DNA of 64,000 nt from Asterias rubens (lineage: Eukaryota; Echinodermata; Asteroidea; Forcipulatida; Asteriidae): the NCBI RefSeq assembly GCF_902459465.1, contig NC_047068.1, positions 13,229,195 to 13,293,194 of the forward strand, in the 5' to 3' direction. The translations under genes were made by a program, and so were the position numbers. Below, one piece after another: positions 33,201 through 43,800 of the stretch; within the stretch, counting starts at the first letter, position 1; each line of letters opens with the position of its first letter. The notes under the pieces are model-generated. The model ran no database searches. It was not told the origin of the DNA and saw only the letters and a list, made by a program, of their open reading frames with translations.

Positions 33201-34212
33201 GGAGGTATATTAATCAAACTCTAGCTAGTGTTCTAATATTAATAAAAGGCCATTCCGAACAATAAACAGCAACCACGTTGACTGACCTTGTGACCTTGGC
33301 CTCGCCAGTGCATACTGACCATGCAGTGAAGTGCCCTTTTTAAATTTGTGCCTTATTTACTTACGAAGATGCAGTGCTAGTACGGATGGAGCAAGTAAGT
33401 GATCAGTTGGGCATGTTTTGTTGACTGAAATGTTAATATAAAATTTGAGTAGGAGCATGCATATGCACGAGGGTCTGCACGGTTATAATATAGCCCAGTG
33501 GCGGCGGTTTGTGCAGTAAAGACAAGACAAGACAAGACAAATGAGAGTTCATGACTCATGAGGTTCGATTGAACAAATTTGAATGGCTACATTTCTGGAA
33601 ATGTTGTAATAATTTTGAGATGATGATTACAATAATTTTGTATAGTATAAAAAAAATATAAAACTTAAGTTAGATTTAATTTTTAGTTAGAGTAGTTTGA
33701 ATCATTATTATTTGTTATCCTACCTACAATATCGATCAGTCACCCAGAGTCATGGTCACAGTACTCCTTCCTTGTCATGCTTGTGTGTTGTGATACGACC
33801 AGTCATTCACACAGCCCTAGTTTTTAGGTTAACACCTATTATGTATTCACCACTCTGGGTGATTTTCTTTTTGAAGGCAAGTACCGGTAAATCTGTGGGA
33901 TGCTACAGAATCAAACCATTGCGCATTGTGAGGACAAATGACGTAGATGACCAATCACGCTCAACATCACTTTCATGGGTGCTACTATACCGGAAAAACA
34001 CAGGAAAATACCTAAAACACTGGAGAACTTCCTGAAAACTAACGGAAAACTTAGGAAAATGCCAGTAGTTTTCCGGTGTTTTCTGGTAAATAGTAATAAT
34101 AACAGTATCCACCATCCACCATGTATAGGTTAATCTCTTGAAGAAAATAAAATTATTGTCAGTTTGTTTCTTCCTCCTAATTTTTTTTTCTTTTCTTTAT
34201 TTCTTCACAGAA

Positions 34213-37200
34213 ATGAAGAGGTCAAGAATTCCGGATGTCTTCAAGAACAGAAAGAAATTTCGAGTGGCAGCTTCAGAATCGGACCATCTTTTGGACGAGT
34301 CCAATGTTGCCTGTATGTCTTATCGAGCCATAAGAAGATCAAACCCCTCCCCCCCCTCTTCCCACCACTCATCTGTCCAATGCAATTTAAAAACGCACAA
34401 AACATCCTAGAACCACTCCTAGAACTATGATGTTCGTTCTAATATCGTCTAGCGAGTGACAGCAGAACAAACCTCAATAGTTCCAGGAGTAGCCCCCCCC
34501 TCTCTCTCTAAATACCCATATTATACCATTTCCTCTGCTTGCCCCCCCCCCTTAAAAATAAAATTGTCTGGTTACACAACTGTTACCTTGGTGCCATTTG
34601 AGATTTTGGAAACATAATTTCCTTTTAAAATAATCATCATTCTCTATGATATACACCTTACAAGTATCCTTTATTTTCAGTGTCTGAGGTTCCCAGTGAT
34701 ACAAAGGCCGCCCTCCTCTATCTTCGCTCCCTCGTTAATGTCAAGGCATTTGAGGATCGCATCCCACCAATTGTCTTTAAGCAGCAGGTCTACAGCATTG
34801 TCAGTTGCAAAACAGTAGTCGACAAGCAAATTGTAAGCTGACCTCAAAAGTCTCATATTTCAGGATATTTTTGTTTGTTTAGAGGATCTAAAACCCGTCA
34901 AAGAATATGTCAAACTCCAACAAGGGGATATAAATGCAAAGCTTGCAACAGCCAATCCCTCTCATACAAACATTGGTTCAACATCTATGATTATGATTAA
35001 TGGTTTCTGTAAATTTGTAATAACTTGTTTTTGTAATAACTTGTTTTTTTTTGTTATTGTCTTTTTAAACCGTTTTCTTCAGAAACCCTCTGTGTTGTAA
35101 TGTTGTATTTTGGAAATTGTTTTTTACCTTTGTATCTAGCGCTTTGAGGCCTTATTTGGCAATTTGGCGCTTTATAAATATCTTTTTTATTATTATTATT
35201 ATTATTATTTTTACACAGCAGTTCAGGGTGTTACGGCTTCTGACTGGTACCCCTGAAAAAGGGGGGTTTTGACAAATTAGGGAGACTGCCAACATAGGGC
35301 TAGATAACTCAGCTGGTAGAGCTCTGGCACATTAATTTGGAGTTCACTGGTTCAAATCCTGCTCCAGTCATTTTCTCATCAAGTATTGTTTGAAGCTTTG
35401 CATGGTGTGGTTAAATAGGAAGAAACTATAAATTTATAACTATATCAGCTTACGGATACAACCATGTGTAAATCTCTTTTATGGGAGTGTTGGCTCTGAA
35501 AAGAGCCGGTACAATTCTCTTTGTTCAACCCCAAAATCAAATATTTTGCTGATTTTTTTTTTGCAGAATGATTTGAGGGAGAAGAAGGAAATCAAACTCT
35601 TCCGTCTGGGAAAGGAATCGGACGCATTCGCTATTGTCTTTACAGACAACTATCGGGACCACATCCGCAAGACATTGGCAGACAGCCCGGCTAAAGAGCG
35701 GTTCTTAGAGACAGTCATAGAGAAGTCTTCTGATGTCAGCTTGGATCAGAAGACAATGACAGACTTTGGCTTCAAAGATGAAGAAATCACGTAAGTAATA
35801 TAAGTTTAAAATGGAGTGCATTGCTCTGGTGCTCAGAAAAAGCGGTGACATAAAGTCACAACTTTTTTGGCTGCCCTAGTCTAGTGTTATACCTGTCAAA
35901 TTTTTAGTCAAATGGTATATCACAATAGGTAGGTACTAGTGCATACATTGGGTAGTAACCTTGGCATAATATCTGCTTACCATGGAATTTTGCTCTTACA
36001 GCTCGTAGGATCACAGGTGCTAGACCTAGACTCAGACCCACACTCAGACGGGGCTCGAACCCTTACTGTGCTCATCTGAAATATCAGAGCTTGAGTCCGC
36101 TGTCCTTAGCTGCTCGGCCACACAAGGGGGGCAGGGCTGAGCGGATACAAGCACCGAACTCAAGCTCTGGTGTTTCTGTCTAACAGAATGTGGGCTCGAG
36201 CCCTGGTCAAGACACTTGTGTCCTTGAGCAAGACACTTGGTTGTCTCTCTCCCTAATTGCCTCTCTCCACCCAGGGGTAAATGGGTACCTGTGAGGGCAG
36301 AGATGGTTCTTGCTTAGTAGATTGATTTAGCTTAGTAGCGCATATTTAGCTTAGTAGCACATATTTGTTGCACAGGTTGTACACTTCACAGAGAGCTGAG
36401 ATAGTTAAGAATGAATTAAAATGGCGACCAGGGGTGTGGAAAGTACTATACAAAAAAAACGTTATTGTTATTATTAACATGCCATTGTGTAAATCTGTTT
36501 GATAAATCCACTGTATGTTATCTGTCTCATTATCTAGGCAATTGCTCCATGGAGGTGTGCTCAATGTTAGAGATGTTGGCAGTTGGTGGATCGCAATACC
36601 AGGGGCAGGAATATTCATGAAGTGCTTTACCAAAGGTATGAAGTAACTGCCATCTGTGGAGCGAATCAAGTATTCTTACAAAAGGGTTCTTATCTTCCAT
36701 TATGTGGCATCATCATCATCATCATCATTTAGGCGTTTTGTACACCCAAGGGGGAAAATGGCTTTGAGGTGAAACCGAGGGTGCCATTAATTTGCCCCAA
36801 GCTTCAAATTACCACAGAAGCTACAAATCTTCATATTTATTCCAATTATTGATACCAAATGGTGAAAATGTCTCGTCATTCCTTTTTGTTGTCTCTCCCC
36901 TCAGGACGGGACTCTGTTTTACGAACGATACGAAAGAGTAAATATCAGAAGATTCTTCAAAAGGTGAGTCAAATGTCTTAAGACAAGGAGAATAACAAAA
37001 GACTGTGCAAGTCTTGCATTTATTTATTAAGCCTTCAAAACAACTGGAGTAAAGCCTATTTCATATTCTTTAGAACTTTTTTTTACAAACCTTTTGAAAC
37101 TAGGCCCGGAATTTCATCTTTGAATATGTTGAAAGGGCATTGTCACTTTAATTTTGCAAGAGGCACTTCCCTTGGAAAATCTTATAGTGAATGGAAATTT

Positions 37201-38063
37201 TTTGAAGGGGGCACCAAGGCCAAAACTGATTTTGTTTACATTGTAATATTGTACATATAATATTTTATTGTAGACGTACTAATAATAAAATTAATTATAA
37301 AAGGTAGTATTGATATAGCACTGCAGGCGTCTCAAAGTGCTTCTTACAATATTTTTAAAGACAGGATTGAATGACATACAATTATTTATTTCCACCAGGA
37401 GCTGGAAGAACGGAAACTTGTGGCTGTGAAGAAGTTGGGGATACAGTACCACATCCATGACATCATAGGTGCTGAACTTGTTACCAAGTAAGTTGTTGGT
37501 TCAAGGAAGTATTTATTTTAGCAATCAGAGCAGTGACTGACTCTACAATGAAAGCTCTGAACCCCTATAAATAGGCCCACTTCTCCCACATTTCTTCAGT
37601 CTCCTTACAATGACTAGAGCAAGCTAGTTGAAACCTTGAGACCAATTAGAGCAAGCCAGTCAAAAGGTTGAGCAGTAGCTCTGCATTAGTTAATAACTAT
37701 CCTGGGCCCAATTTCATAAAGGCTGTAAGCACAAAAGCTTGCCAAGCACAAAAAAGTATTGCTGAGCAGAAACAGGTTACCAGCAAAAATGACATTAAGT
37801 TTACATTGATGTGATTGGTGGCCCACTCAATTATTGCTTAGCAAAGAAATTTTTCAAGCAGTATTTTCTGCTTAACAGCTTTATGAAATTGGGCCCAGGT
37901 GACCAGAAGGACTTTAAACCTGTGTGCTGTACTTGAATTTTTCTAGACACTGCTTTCTAAGTATTTTCGGTGCAAGCGTGCTCATAATCATTCTAATCAT
38001 TCATGATCATTTCATTTCAGGCAAGACACTACCTCCGGTCCGATGCTTACCCTTGATGTCTGA
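34213..38063 (+). CDS. STK19: STK19: winged-helix DNA repair protein
   Basis: Seven coding exons with matching phases: 34213-34312, 34681-34832, 35567-35790, 36538-36635, 36905-36963, 37399-37487, 38021-38063; 254 residues, the human length. Once named a Ser/Thr kinase, the protein is now known as a DNA-binding winged-helix factor acting with CSA, RNA polymerase II and TFIIH in transcription-coupled repair; no kinase motifs are seen here. Recognised blocks: basic start MKRSRIPDVFKNRKKFR; PPIVFKQQVYSIV; KLFRLGKESDAFAIVF; FGFKDEEIT; GVLNVRDVGSWWIAIPGAG; YQKILQK; LGIQYHIHDIIGAELV; TTSG near the stop. The first donor is GCCT|gtatgt. An acceptor two bases before the ATG implies a 5' UTR intron. 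AATAAA at about 38525 is a candidate poly(A) signal. Confidence 0.95.
34414..34485. repeat. Hairpin, gaggttcgttc family
   Basis: Arms cactcctagaactatgatg... and ...caatagttccaggag pair around a gttcgttct / agaacaaac inner stem. In STK19 intron 1. Confidence 0.65.
35210..35375 (+). repeat. ATT tract and tRNA-derived repeat
   Basis: A short (ATT)n tract ends near 35210. At 35293-35372 a tRNA-like segment has actcagctggtagagctc (A box) and tggttcaaatcc (B box). Acceptor ends do not pair well; read as a tRNA-derived repeat in STK19 intron 2. Confidence 0.55.
35378..35480. repeat. Partial copy of the 341-616 fold-back element
   Basis: Shares attgtttgaagctttgcatg, gaagaaactata and cggatacaaccatgtgtaaa with the left part of that element. 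In STK19 intron 2. Confidence 0.75.
36040..36122 (-). repeat. tRNA-derived SINE head (minus strand)
   Basis: On the minus strand: a gcggacagcggactcaagc-like body and gggttcgagcccc-type B box. It is abutted head-to-head with the + strand SINE at 36125-36480. Confidence 0.55.
36125..36480 (+). repeat. tRNA-derived SINE
   Basis: tRNA-like head (gagcggatacaagcaccgaa, gtgggctcgagccctgg), then the conserved cacttgtgtccttgagcaag body also seen at 45708-46140, and a ttattgttattatta tail. In STK19 intron 3. Confidence 0.75.
37599..37644 (+). repeat. Hairpin-bearing repeat scrap
   Basis: gtctccttacaatgactagag ... agctagttgaaaccttgag, a diverged copy of the hairpin found at 11199-11243 and 54718-54765. 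Confidence 0.5.
37704..37898. repeat. MITE with gggcccaatttcat ends
   Basis: gggcccaatttcataaaggc at left and gctttatgaaattgggccca at right; in STK19 intron 6. Confidence 0.88.
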
Positions 38064-39265
38064 CCAGATCTGCCAAAAATCTGAGAAACACCAAAGACTT
38101 ACATCGATTGACCCTGGAGGTAGACTTGATTCAAGTGCCGTTCTCGTGCAAGAGGTCCCTAAGCACACTGTGTCAACTAGACTGGGCCCCTGTCTTTATC
38201 GTCCGCAAGGATAAAGACAGGTACCTGCTATTTAGATCCAGTGATTCCATTGGATACAATGATATTGGATAAACGTGCACCACAGTGACATGAGCTTTCC
38301 ATAGATGCCCAAACAGTACACTGCTGTCACGTCTGCAGTAGAATTTGACTGCGTATCTCTATGTGAAATGAATGTAGGTCAAAGGTGAATATACATGCCG
38401 GTTTGGAGGCAGGTCTGGCGTTATTCACAAGCCTCGAAAGTGTGACGTCAGACGTTCAGGCTATGCGTCAACTAGCAAACAAGCTGTAAAGCAGTGCGCA
38501 CTCACGGTCAAAAAGTTTTCTGACAAATAAAAGGCCTCTCTCGAAAATTGGGACTCGAGTCAAGTCTACCCTGGAGAAGGCGCCTTTCAATAGGGATTTT
38601 TCTGCTGGATATGGAAAACGACATGTACGGCACAGCTTTCCAAACGGTAGTGTGTTTCCAGTTTGTATTGGATAACCTGTCAGACTTTTGGGCATGCAGT
38701 AGTGTATAGAAAACAACATGTACAACACCGCTATAAATGGTAGTGTGTTTTCATTTTGTACTGGGATAATCTTTCAGATTTTTAGTCTCATACTTCTGCT
38801 TAAGTTTGTCCCTTTTTATGTGTGTGAATGCGTTTGTTTGACACGTGTACATGGGTTCCCCAGAATGTATAAATGCGTGCAAGACTTGCCTGGTTTATTG
38901 TGATTGGCAAATGTATTTGGGAATACTTCAGGAAAGACTTATCTCGTCCGATTACATTGTTCCTACTGTTGGGACTTTTAAACACTCCCTCATTCAGGTT
39001 TAAATTAAACGTAAATATAGTACTGGTACTAAATTTAGTACCATTAGTGATAAATTTAGTACTTGTTGAATATTGGCACTTGCAGATGAAGAGATTATTT
39101 ATCTACAGGACATTTTTAATTTGGGAGCTTACAAATAACACCTCAAATTTTGTAAAAATATTTTTCAAAGCTACGTATTTTAGAGATGGAAGTTTGCATC
39201 TAGGACAAAGAATATTAATTTTGGTTTTACCCACACACACCAATGAGTGTGAGTACAAAAATCAC
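38064..39265. other. STK19 3' flank, nothing else recognised
   Basis: Likely STK19 3' UTR then intergenic sequence. Two similar segments near 38610-38700 and 38700-38790 (tgtacggcac.../ tgtacaacac..., each with tggtagtgtgttt) form a weak direct repeat. The 147-codon + strand frame at 38873-39316 is AT-rich, lacks any known domain and runs into a SINE; I do not count it as a gene. Confidence 0.45.
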
Positions 39266-39267
39266 AG

Positions 39268-39450
39268 GCATATTACTCTTGTTGGATTCAAACCCATGTA
39301 CTTTGCAATTCTATAGCAGTCTCTTACCAAGTACTCCACCGAGATTGCCCGGTAGCTCAGTAGAAAGTTTAATTTGTTGAACACTTTTAAATTACCCGAG
39401 ATTGCCCGGTAGCTCAGTAGAAAATTTGTTTGTTGAACACTTTTAAATTA
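39268..39450 (-). repeat. tRNA-derived repeat with partial tandem copy
   Basis: Minus strand shows gagctaccgggcaatctcgg, a D-arm-like gtacttggtaagag and a B-box gggtttgaatcc (39268-39385). A 58-bp unit starting gagattgcccggtagctcag is repeated directly at about 39351 and 39409. Confidence 0.6.
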
Positions 39451-39508
39451 CAATCAATTTTATTATTTTTGTAAACACACAATATCAAAATTGCCATTCA
39501 CGACCTTT

Positions 39509-39787
39509 AAAGGCATGGACACCTTTGGTATTTGTCAAAAACCAGTATTCTCACTTGCAAATCTGTGAAAATTGGTTATCTAAAGTTGCAAGTAAAAATT
39601 CAAGAAAAAAACACCCTTGTTATATTTCAGTAAGGAATTAACCTTTTCTCAAAAAATATGTTACTTCAGAGGGAGCTGTTTCTCACAATGTTTTATACTA
39701 TCAACAGCTCTCTCTTGCTTGTTATTACCAAGTAAGTTTTTATCCTATTAATTATTTGAGTAATTACCAAGTGTCCAGTGCCTTTAA
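39509..39787. repeat. Main MITE family, shortened copy
   Basis: Ends aaaggcatggacacctttgg and accaagtgtccagtgccttt; lacks the central hairpin. Confidence 0.82.
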
Positions 39788-40679
39788 AAGAAACACTGGA
39801 CTCTTCTTTTGCGGGTTACAAGTAGCAGGTATGTGGGTTAAGTAGCAGAATCTGTTGTTGATTTTAAGACATGTTTATCTTTATTTCAATTGAATAAATA
39901 AATAATTTATTTTCCAATGGACACACTTAGTTTTGATTTGTGTTTCTCTTGGTGTGCAGTTAGTAAACAGTAAACAAATAAAGAACGTACAACCCAAAGC
40001 ATGTTGACTTGGCATAGATTCTGTAATTATTTAATTATTCCTTCAAAAGGAAATGACATGAGTTGACATTTTTAACAAACACTGCCTCCGTATTTAATAC
40101 AAGGGTAAATCAAGGAATACATTGTCAAATGGTGACATTTCCTGTACTTCAGGGATGTGATAGACTGTTTAAAAAAACCTGTGAGCTCAAAGCATGAAAG
40201 CTTGAGAGAGCGTGAAAAATTGTGAGCACGAACACTGCTTACATAAATTTATCTTTGTTTTACAAACCCTTCTCTACAATCTTGGGCGTTCTTTATGGTT
40301 TTATCTTCACATGTTAATGAATTTGATCTAAATTAATTTAAAACGAAAGAAAAAACAAAAAATATAAAACAGAAATTATACATATATTTTTTTTGGGGGG
40401 GTGTGTTAAAAAAGTTAACCCAATCCTGGTTAAAAACGGAGAAATCACATCCCTGTGATCGGCCATTTCAAGCTTTGTTAGCCTTGTCCAGGGTTTTTTA
40501 CATCAGTATGCCTGCTTCACAACACTTCACTCACATAAATTTTTCTAGAAATAATGATGGTAGTATTGGCACATTTCTTGCATATGAAAATATAAAGCTC
40601 CAAAAAACCTCAAGACATTAAAAACCCAGCGTCTCATCTTATTACCCGATTTCCAATTAAGAAAACATGCACCTTCTTG

Positions 40680-40885
40680 CTCCAGTTATGTAGATACATG
40701 TACTCCACTGGCTTCCCATTCATTATCACATTATCTTTAAGATCCTGCTCCTAACATTTCAATATCATCATATAATTGGTTCCATTTACTTGAATGATCT
40801 GCTCACTGCATGCGTTCTGCAAGCAAACCAAAGACCTTGTTGTTCCAACTGTTGCCATATTTGGCAATCCAAACCATCGGCCATC
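40680..40885 (+). pseudogene. Decayed LINE reverse-transcriptase tail
   Basis: One frame reads LHWLPIHYHIIFKILLLTF, the hallmark of the C-terminal region of CR1/L2/Jockey-type reverse transcriptases; the match then shifts frame. It is on the strand opposite to SLC25A17 and ends just past that gene's stop codon, so it probably lies within the SLC25A17 3' UTR as antisense sequence. Confidence 0.6.
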
Positions 40886-40898
40886 TGTCACCCAACAG

Positions 40899-43800
40899 TT
40901 ATACATTTTTGACAGCCTGCTGAGCACCCATTATATTGAAGATGACGGACGCAATTTTCTCATAGATGGTGAACATCAATGCTGCAGTTAAGACAGTTTG
41001 AAGGAGTTTGGCTTCCAGACCTTTGTAGAGACCCTTGAATCCTTGAATCCTGCAACAGACAAACATTTAAAAACAGAAAAGAAAGCAAAATCAAAACCCA
41101 TCATCATTGTCCCCATGGTTTAACCCCTGCTCATCTCCAGGATCTAGTTCAGCATTATCAACCCGCTAAAATCTACATTCAAAGAACAAACATCTTGTGT
41201 CAACCCCAGGTATCACAAATACTTCATATGGTTCTCACTCATTCCAGAGCTGTGCACCTTTAGAACAGTTTACCACACAATGTCAAACAAGCTGAAATTA
41301 ATGATAAATTTAAAACTCGAGTTACAACCTGCCTTTTTCGACATAATTTCTCTCTCCCTTGTGATCTTCTAGTATGTGTCTAGATTTGTCATACCATTTT
41401 ATTCCGATTTACTTGTGAACCACAGAAGTTAATTTTGCTTACCTTATGATAAACCGAAGTACAGACCACACTGTCCGTAGCTTTTCTTTGCTCTCCGATT
41501 CTTCTTTGCCGTACTGAAAAACAAAAACCAACAGACTTTCAATTTTGAGAGGGCAGAAGGGAGGTGGAGAGGGTAGGATTGAGGGAAAGTCCGAATGATC
41601 TGGGGTGAGAGAGTGAAAAAAGAAACAATAATATAAAGGAGAATCGTCATAACAAAGGCAAGTCTTTTCATAATTGTATTATGTGTTGGAAAGTTTGGTT
41701 CTTTCAAGAAAATTTGAATGTGCAGGGACATCGATGAAAAACGCTGAAATCAGGAAAAATCCTTACGAATCACATGAAAGTTTGTGTACTAGTTTTTGCT
41801 TCTTATTACCCATGAGTACATGGGTACCTGCAACGGTTGGGGTTGTGATGAAAATGATTAGTAACGACTGCACCCAGTTTGCTGTCAATGCTGCATACTC
41901 CATAGAAGTTTAGATTGTTTCTAAAGGCACTGGACACTATTGGTAATTGTTAAAAATAAATTAAAAACAAAACATACTTGGTAATGAGCAATGGAGAGAT
42001 GTCAATAGTATAAAACATTGTGAGAAACGGCTCCCTCTGAAGTGACGTAATTTTTGAGAAAAAGGTGATTTCTCACTCAGTAATACTTACTTATACAAGG
42101 CTTCAGTCCTGAAGCCTTTTATAATGTATCTGAAAGCATTTAAATTTGTACAATTAGTGTGTTTTTTTCTTTCATTATTCTCTTGTAACTACTACGACCA
42201 ACTGAGTCAATATAAACTTCACAGATTTGTTATTTAATGCCTATGATTGAATACACCAAGTGAGAATAGTGTCTTTGACAATTACAAAATGAGTCCCGTG
42301 CCTCTAAGGCCCAATGAACAGGGATAGTAATACATGTAATGTAAGGTGATTGATACAATGTTTAAAGTTGTCTATTGTTGCTATGCCTTTCTTGTATGTA
42401 TTGTATAGTCTCCTTTACACCTGTAGGAAGACAAATCTCATGTTTTTTATCACGTCAATAAATATTTTTAATCTTAATCTTAACATAATACATACCCTCA
42501 GCTTAGTTTGCACGAGTTGTAGAGGATATGTTGCTAGGGTGGCTATTGTCTTTGATAGGGCACCAATTAGGAAAAAATGCGCAGAAGAAAGGTCCTGTAA
42601 ATTAAAAAAGAGAGTGAGCCCCTATTGAAATAAATTGGGGTTAAACAAAGACAATTTGACAAAATTGGCCTTCAGGTTAACGAGAAAAGTTGACTTAAAC
42701 TGTTGACTAGAGCAGGATATCAACCTGCAACCTCTGGCCATGTCATGCAAAATGTGTACTCTGGTTTTCACTGTTTTTTTCGTGACCAAGATGGCCAATC
42801 GATCTCAAACTTTACAGGTTTGTCAGTTTTTACTGAGTTTATGTATGTGGTTGATTATGTTGGGCGCTATCGGTCAATCTACGCGATCAACTGATCGCGC
42901 TGCGCTATCGCCTGATCGCGCTGCGCTATTGAAATATCTATTGGTCGCGCAGCAATCGGTCGATCGCGCAACAATCGGTAGATCGCGCAACAATCGGTCG
43001 ATCGTGCAACACTCGGCAACGAACATGCGCGATCAACCGATCGTGCAGGAATGGTTTTGCGCGATCGGGCGATTGTGCAGGAATGGTTTTGCGTGATCGG
43101 CCGATTGTGCAGGAATGGTTTTGCGCGATCGGCCGATTGTGCAGGAATTGTTTGGCGCGATCGGCCGATGTTCAGGGGCCGAATTCACAAAAATGTTGGA
43201 TTGATCGTAACTGCAAATCAATAGTTGCCAACTAAAGTGTGACGTCACAATATAAATCACTATGGTGATACTGAAAATTTGTTTTGCAATGAATTTTATT
43301 GCTTTGAGAAATCGCCCCCAGGAATGGTTTACCTGCACGATCTTTCAATAGCGCAGCGCGATTGACCGATCGCGCAGATTGACCGATCACGCCCAACAAT
43401 TACATAAAGTGCTTACACTGCCAGAACAGTTTTGTTAGCAAACCCAATTCTGTATTGTTCCTTTAAGTGGTCACTCACCATGTACTTCTTACAAGACCTC
43501 TTCAGTGCTTCATAACACATAAAGTGAATGGCAGGATTTATAACGAGTAGGAGAGACGAAGAAGTGCCACTCCACAGAGCTGCCAAACCCTCATCTTGGG
43601 AAATCCTGCACAGTGCATCTAAGAAAGATATTAATAATAAAACTAGTTCTTATATAGCGCATTGGACAATAATCGTGTCAATGCGCTTTACATTAGTGCC
43701 CTGGTCATTAGTGCCCTGGTTATTTGGCCAATAATATTCCTTTAATCTTTCTCAGCTCCCTGGGGAGTATACAACCTGGGCAACTGTAGCACTCCAAAGG

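Larger units (their letters stand above)
31348..34212. promoter_or_regulatory. DXO/STK19 divergent region
   Basis: 2.9 kb between the two start codons. Acceptors abut both ATGs (ttcttcag for DXO, atttcttcacag for STK19), so both genes should have non-coding first exons here, shrinking the true spacer. It contains a perfect-stem hairpin (31689-31746), an interrupted repeat (32105-32560), a short minus-strand open frame (32970-33200) and a small gacaa repeat (about 33524-33540). No promoter element can be named from sequence alone. Confidence 0.4.

Noticed and set aside
34213-38063. STK19 as a protein kinase
   Set aside because: No glycine loop, catalytic loop or DFG motif is encoded; current knowledge treats the family as winged-helix DNA-binding proteins.
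38873-39316. 147-codon + strand frame
   Set aside because: AT-rich, no recognisable domain, and its end lies in a tRNA-derived repeat.
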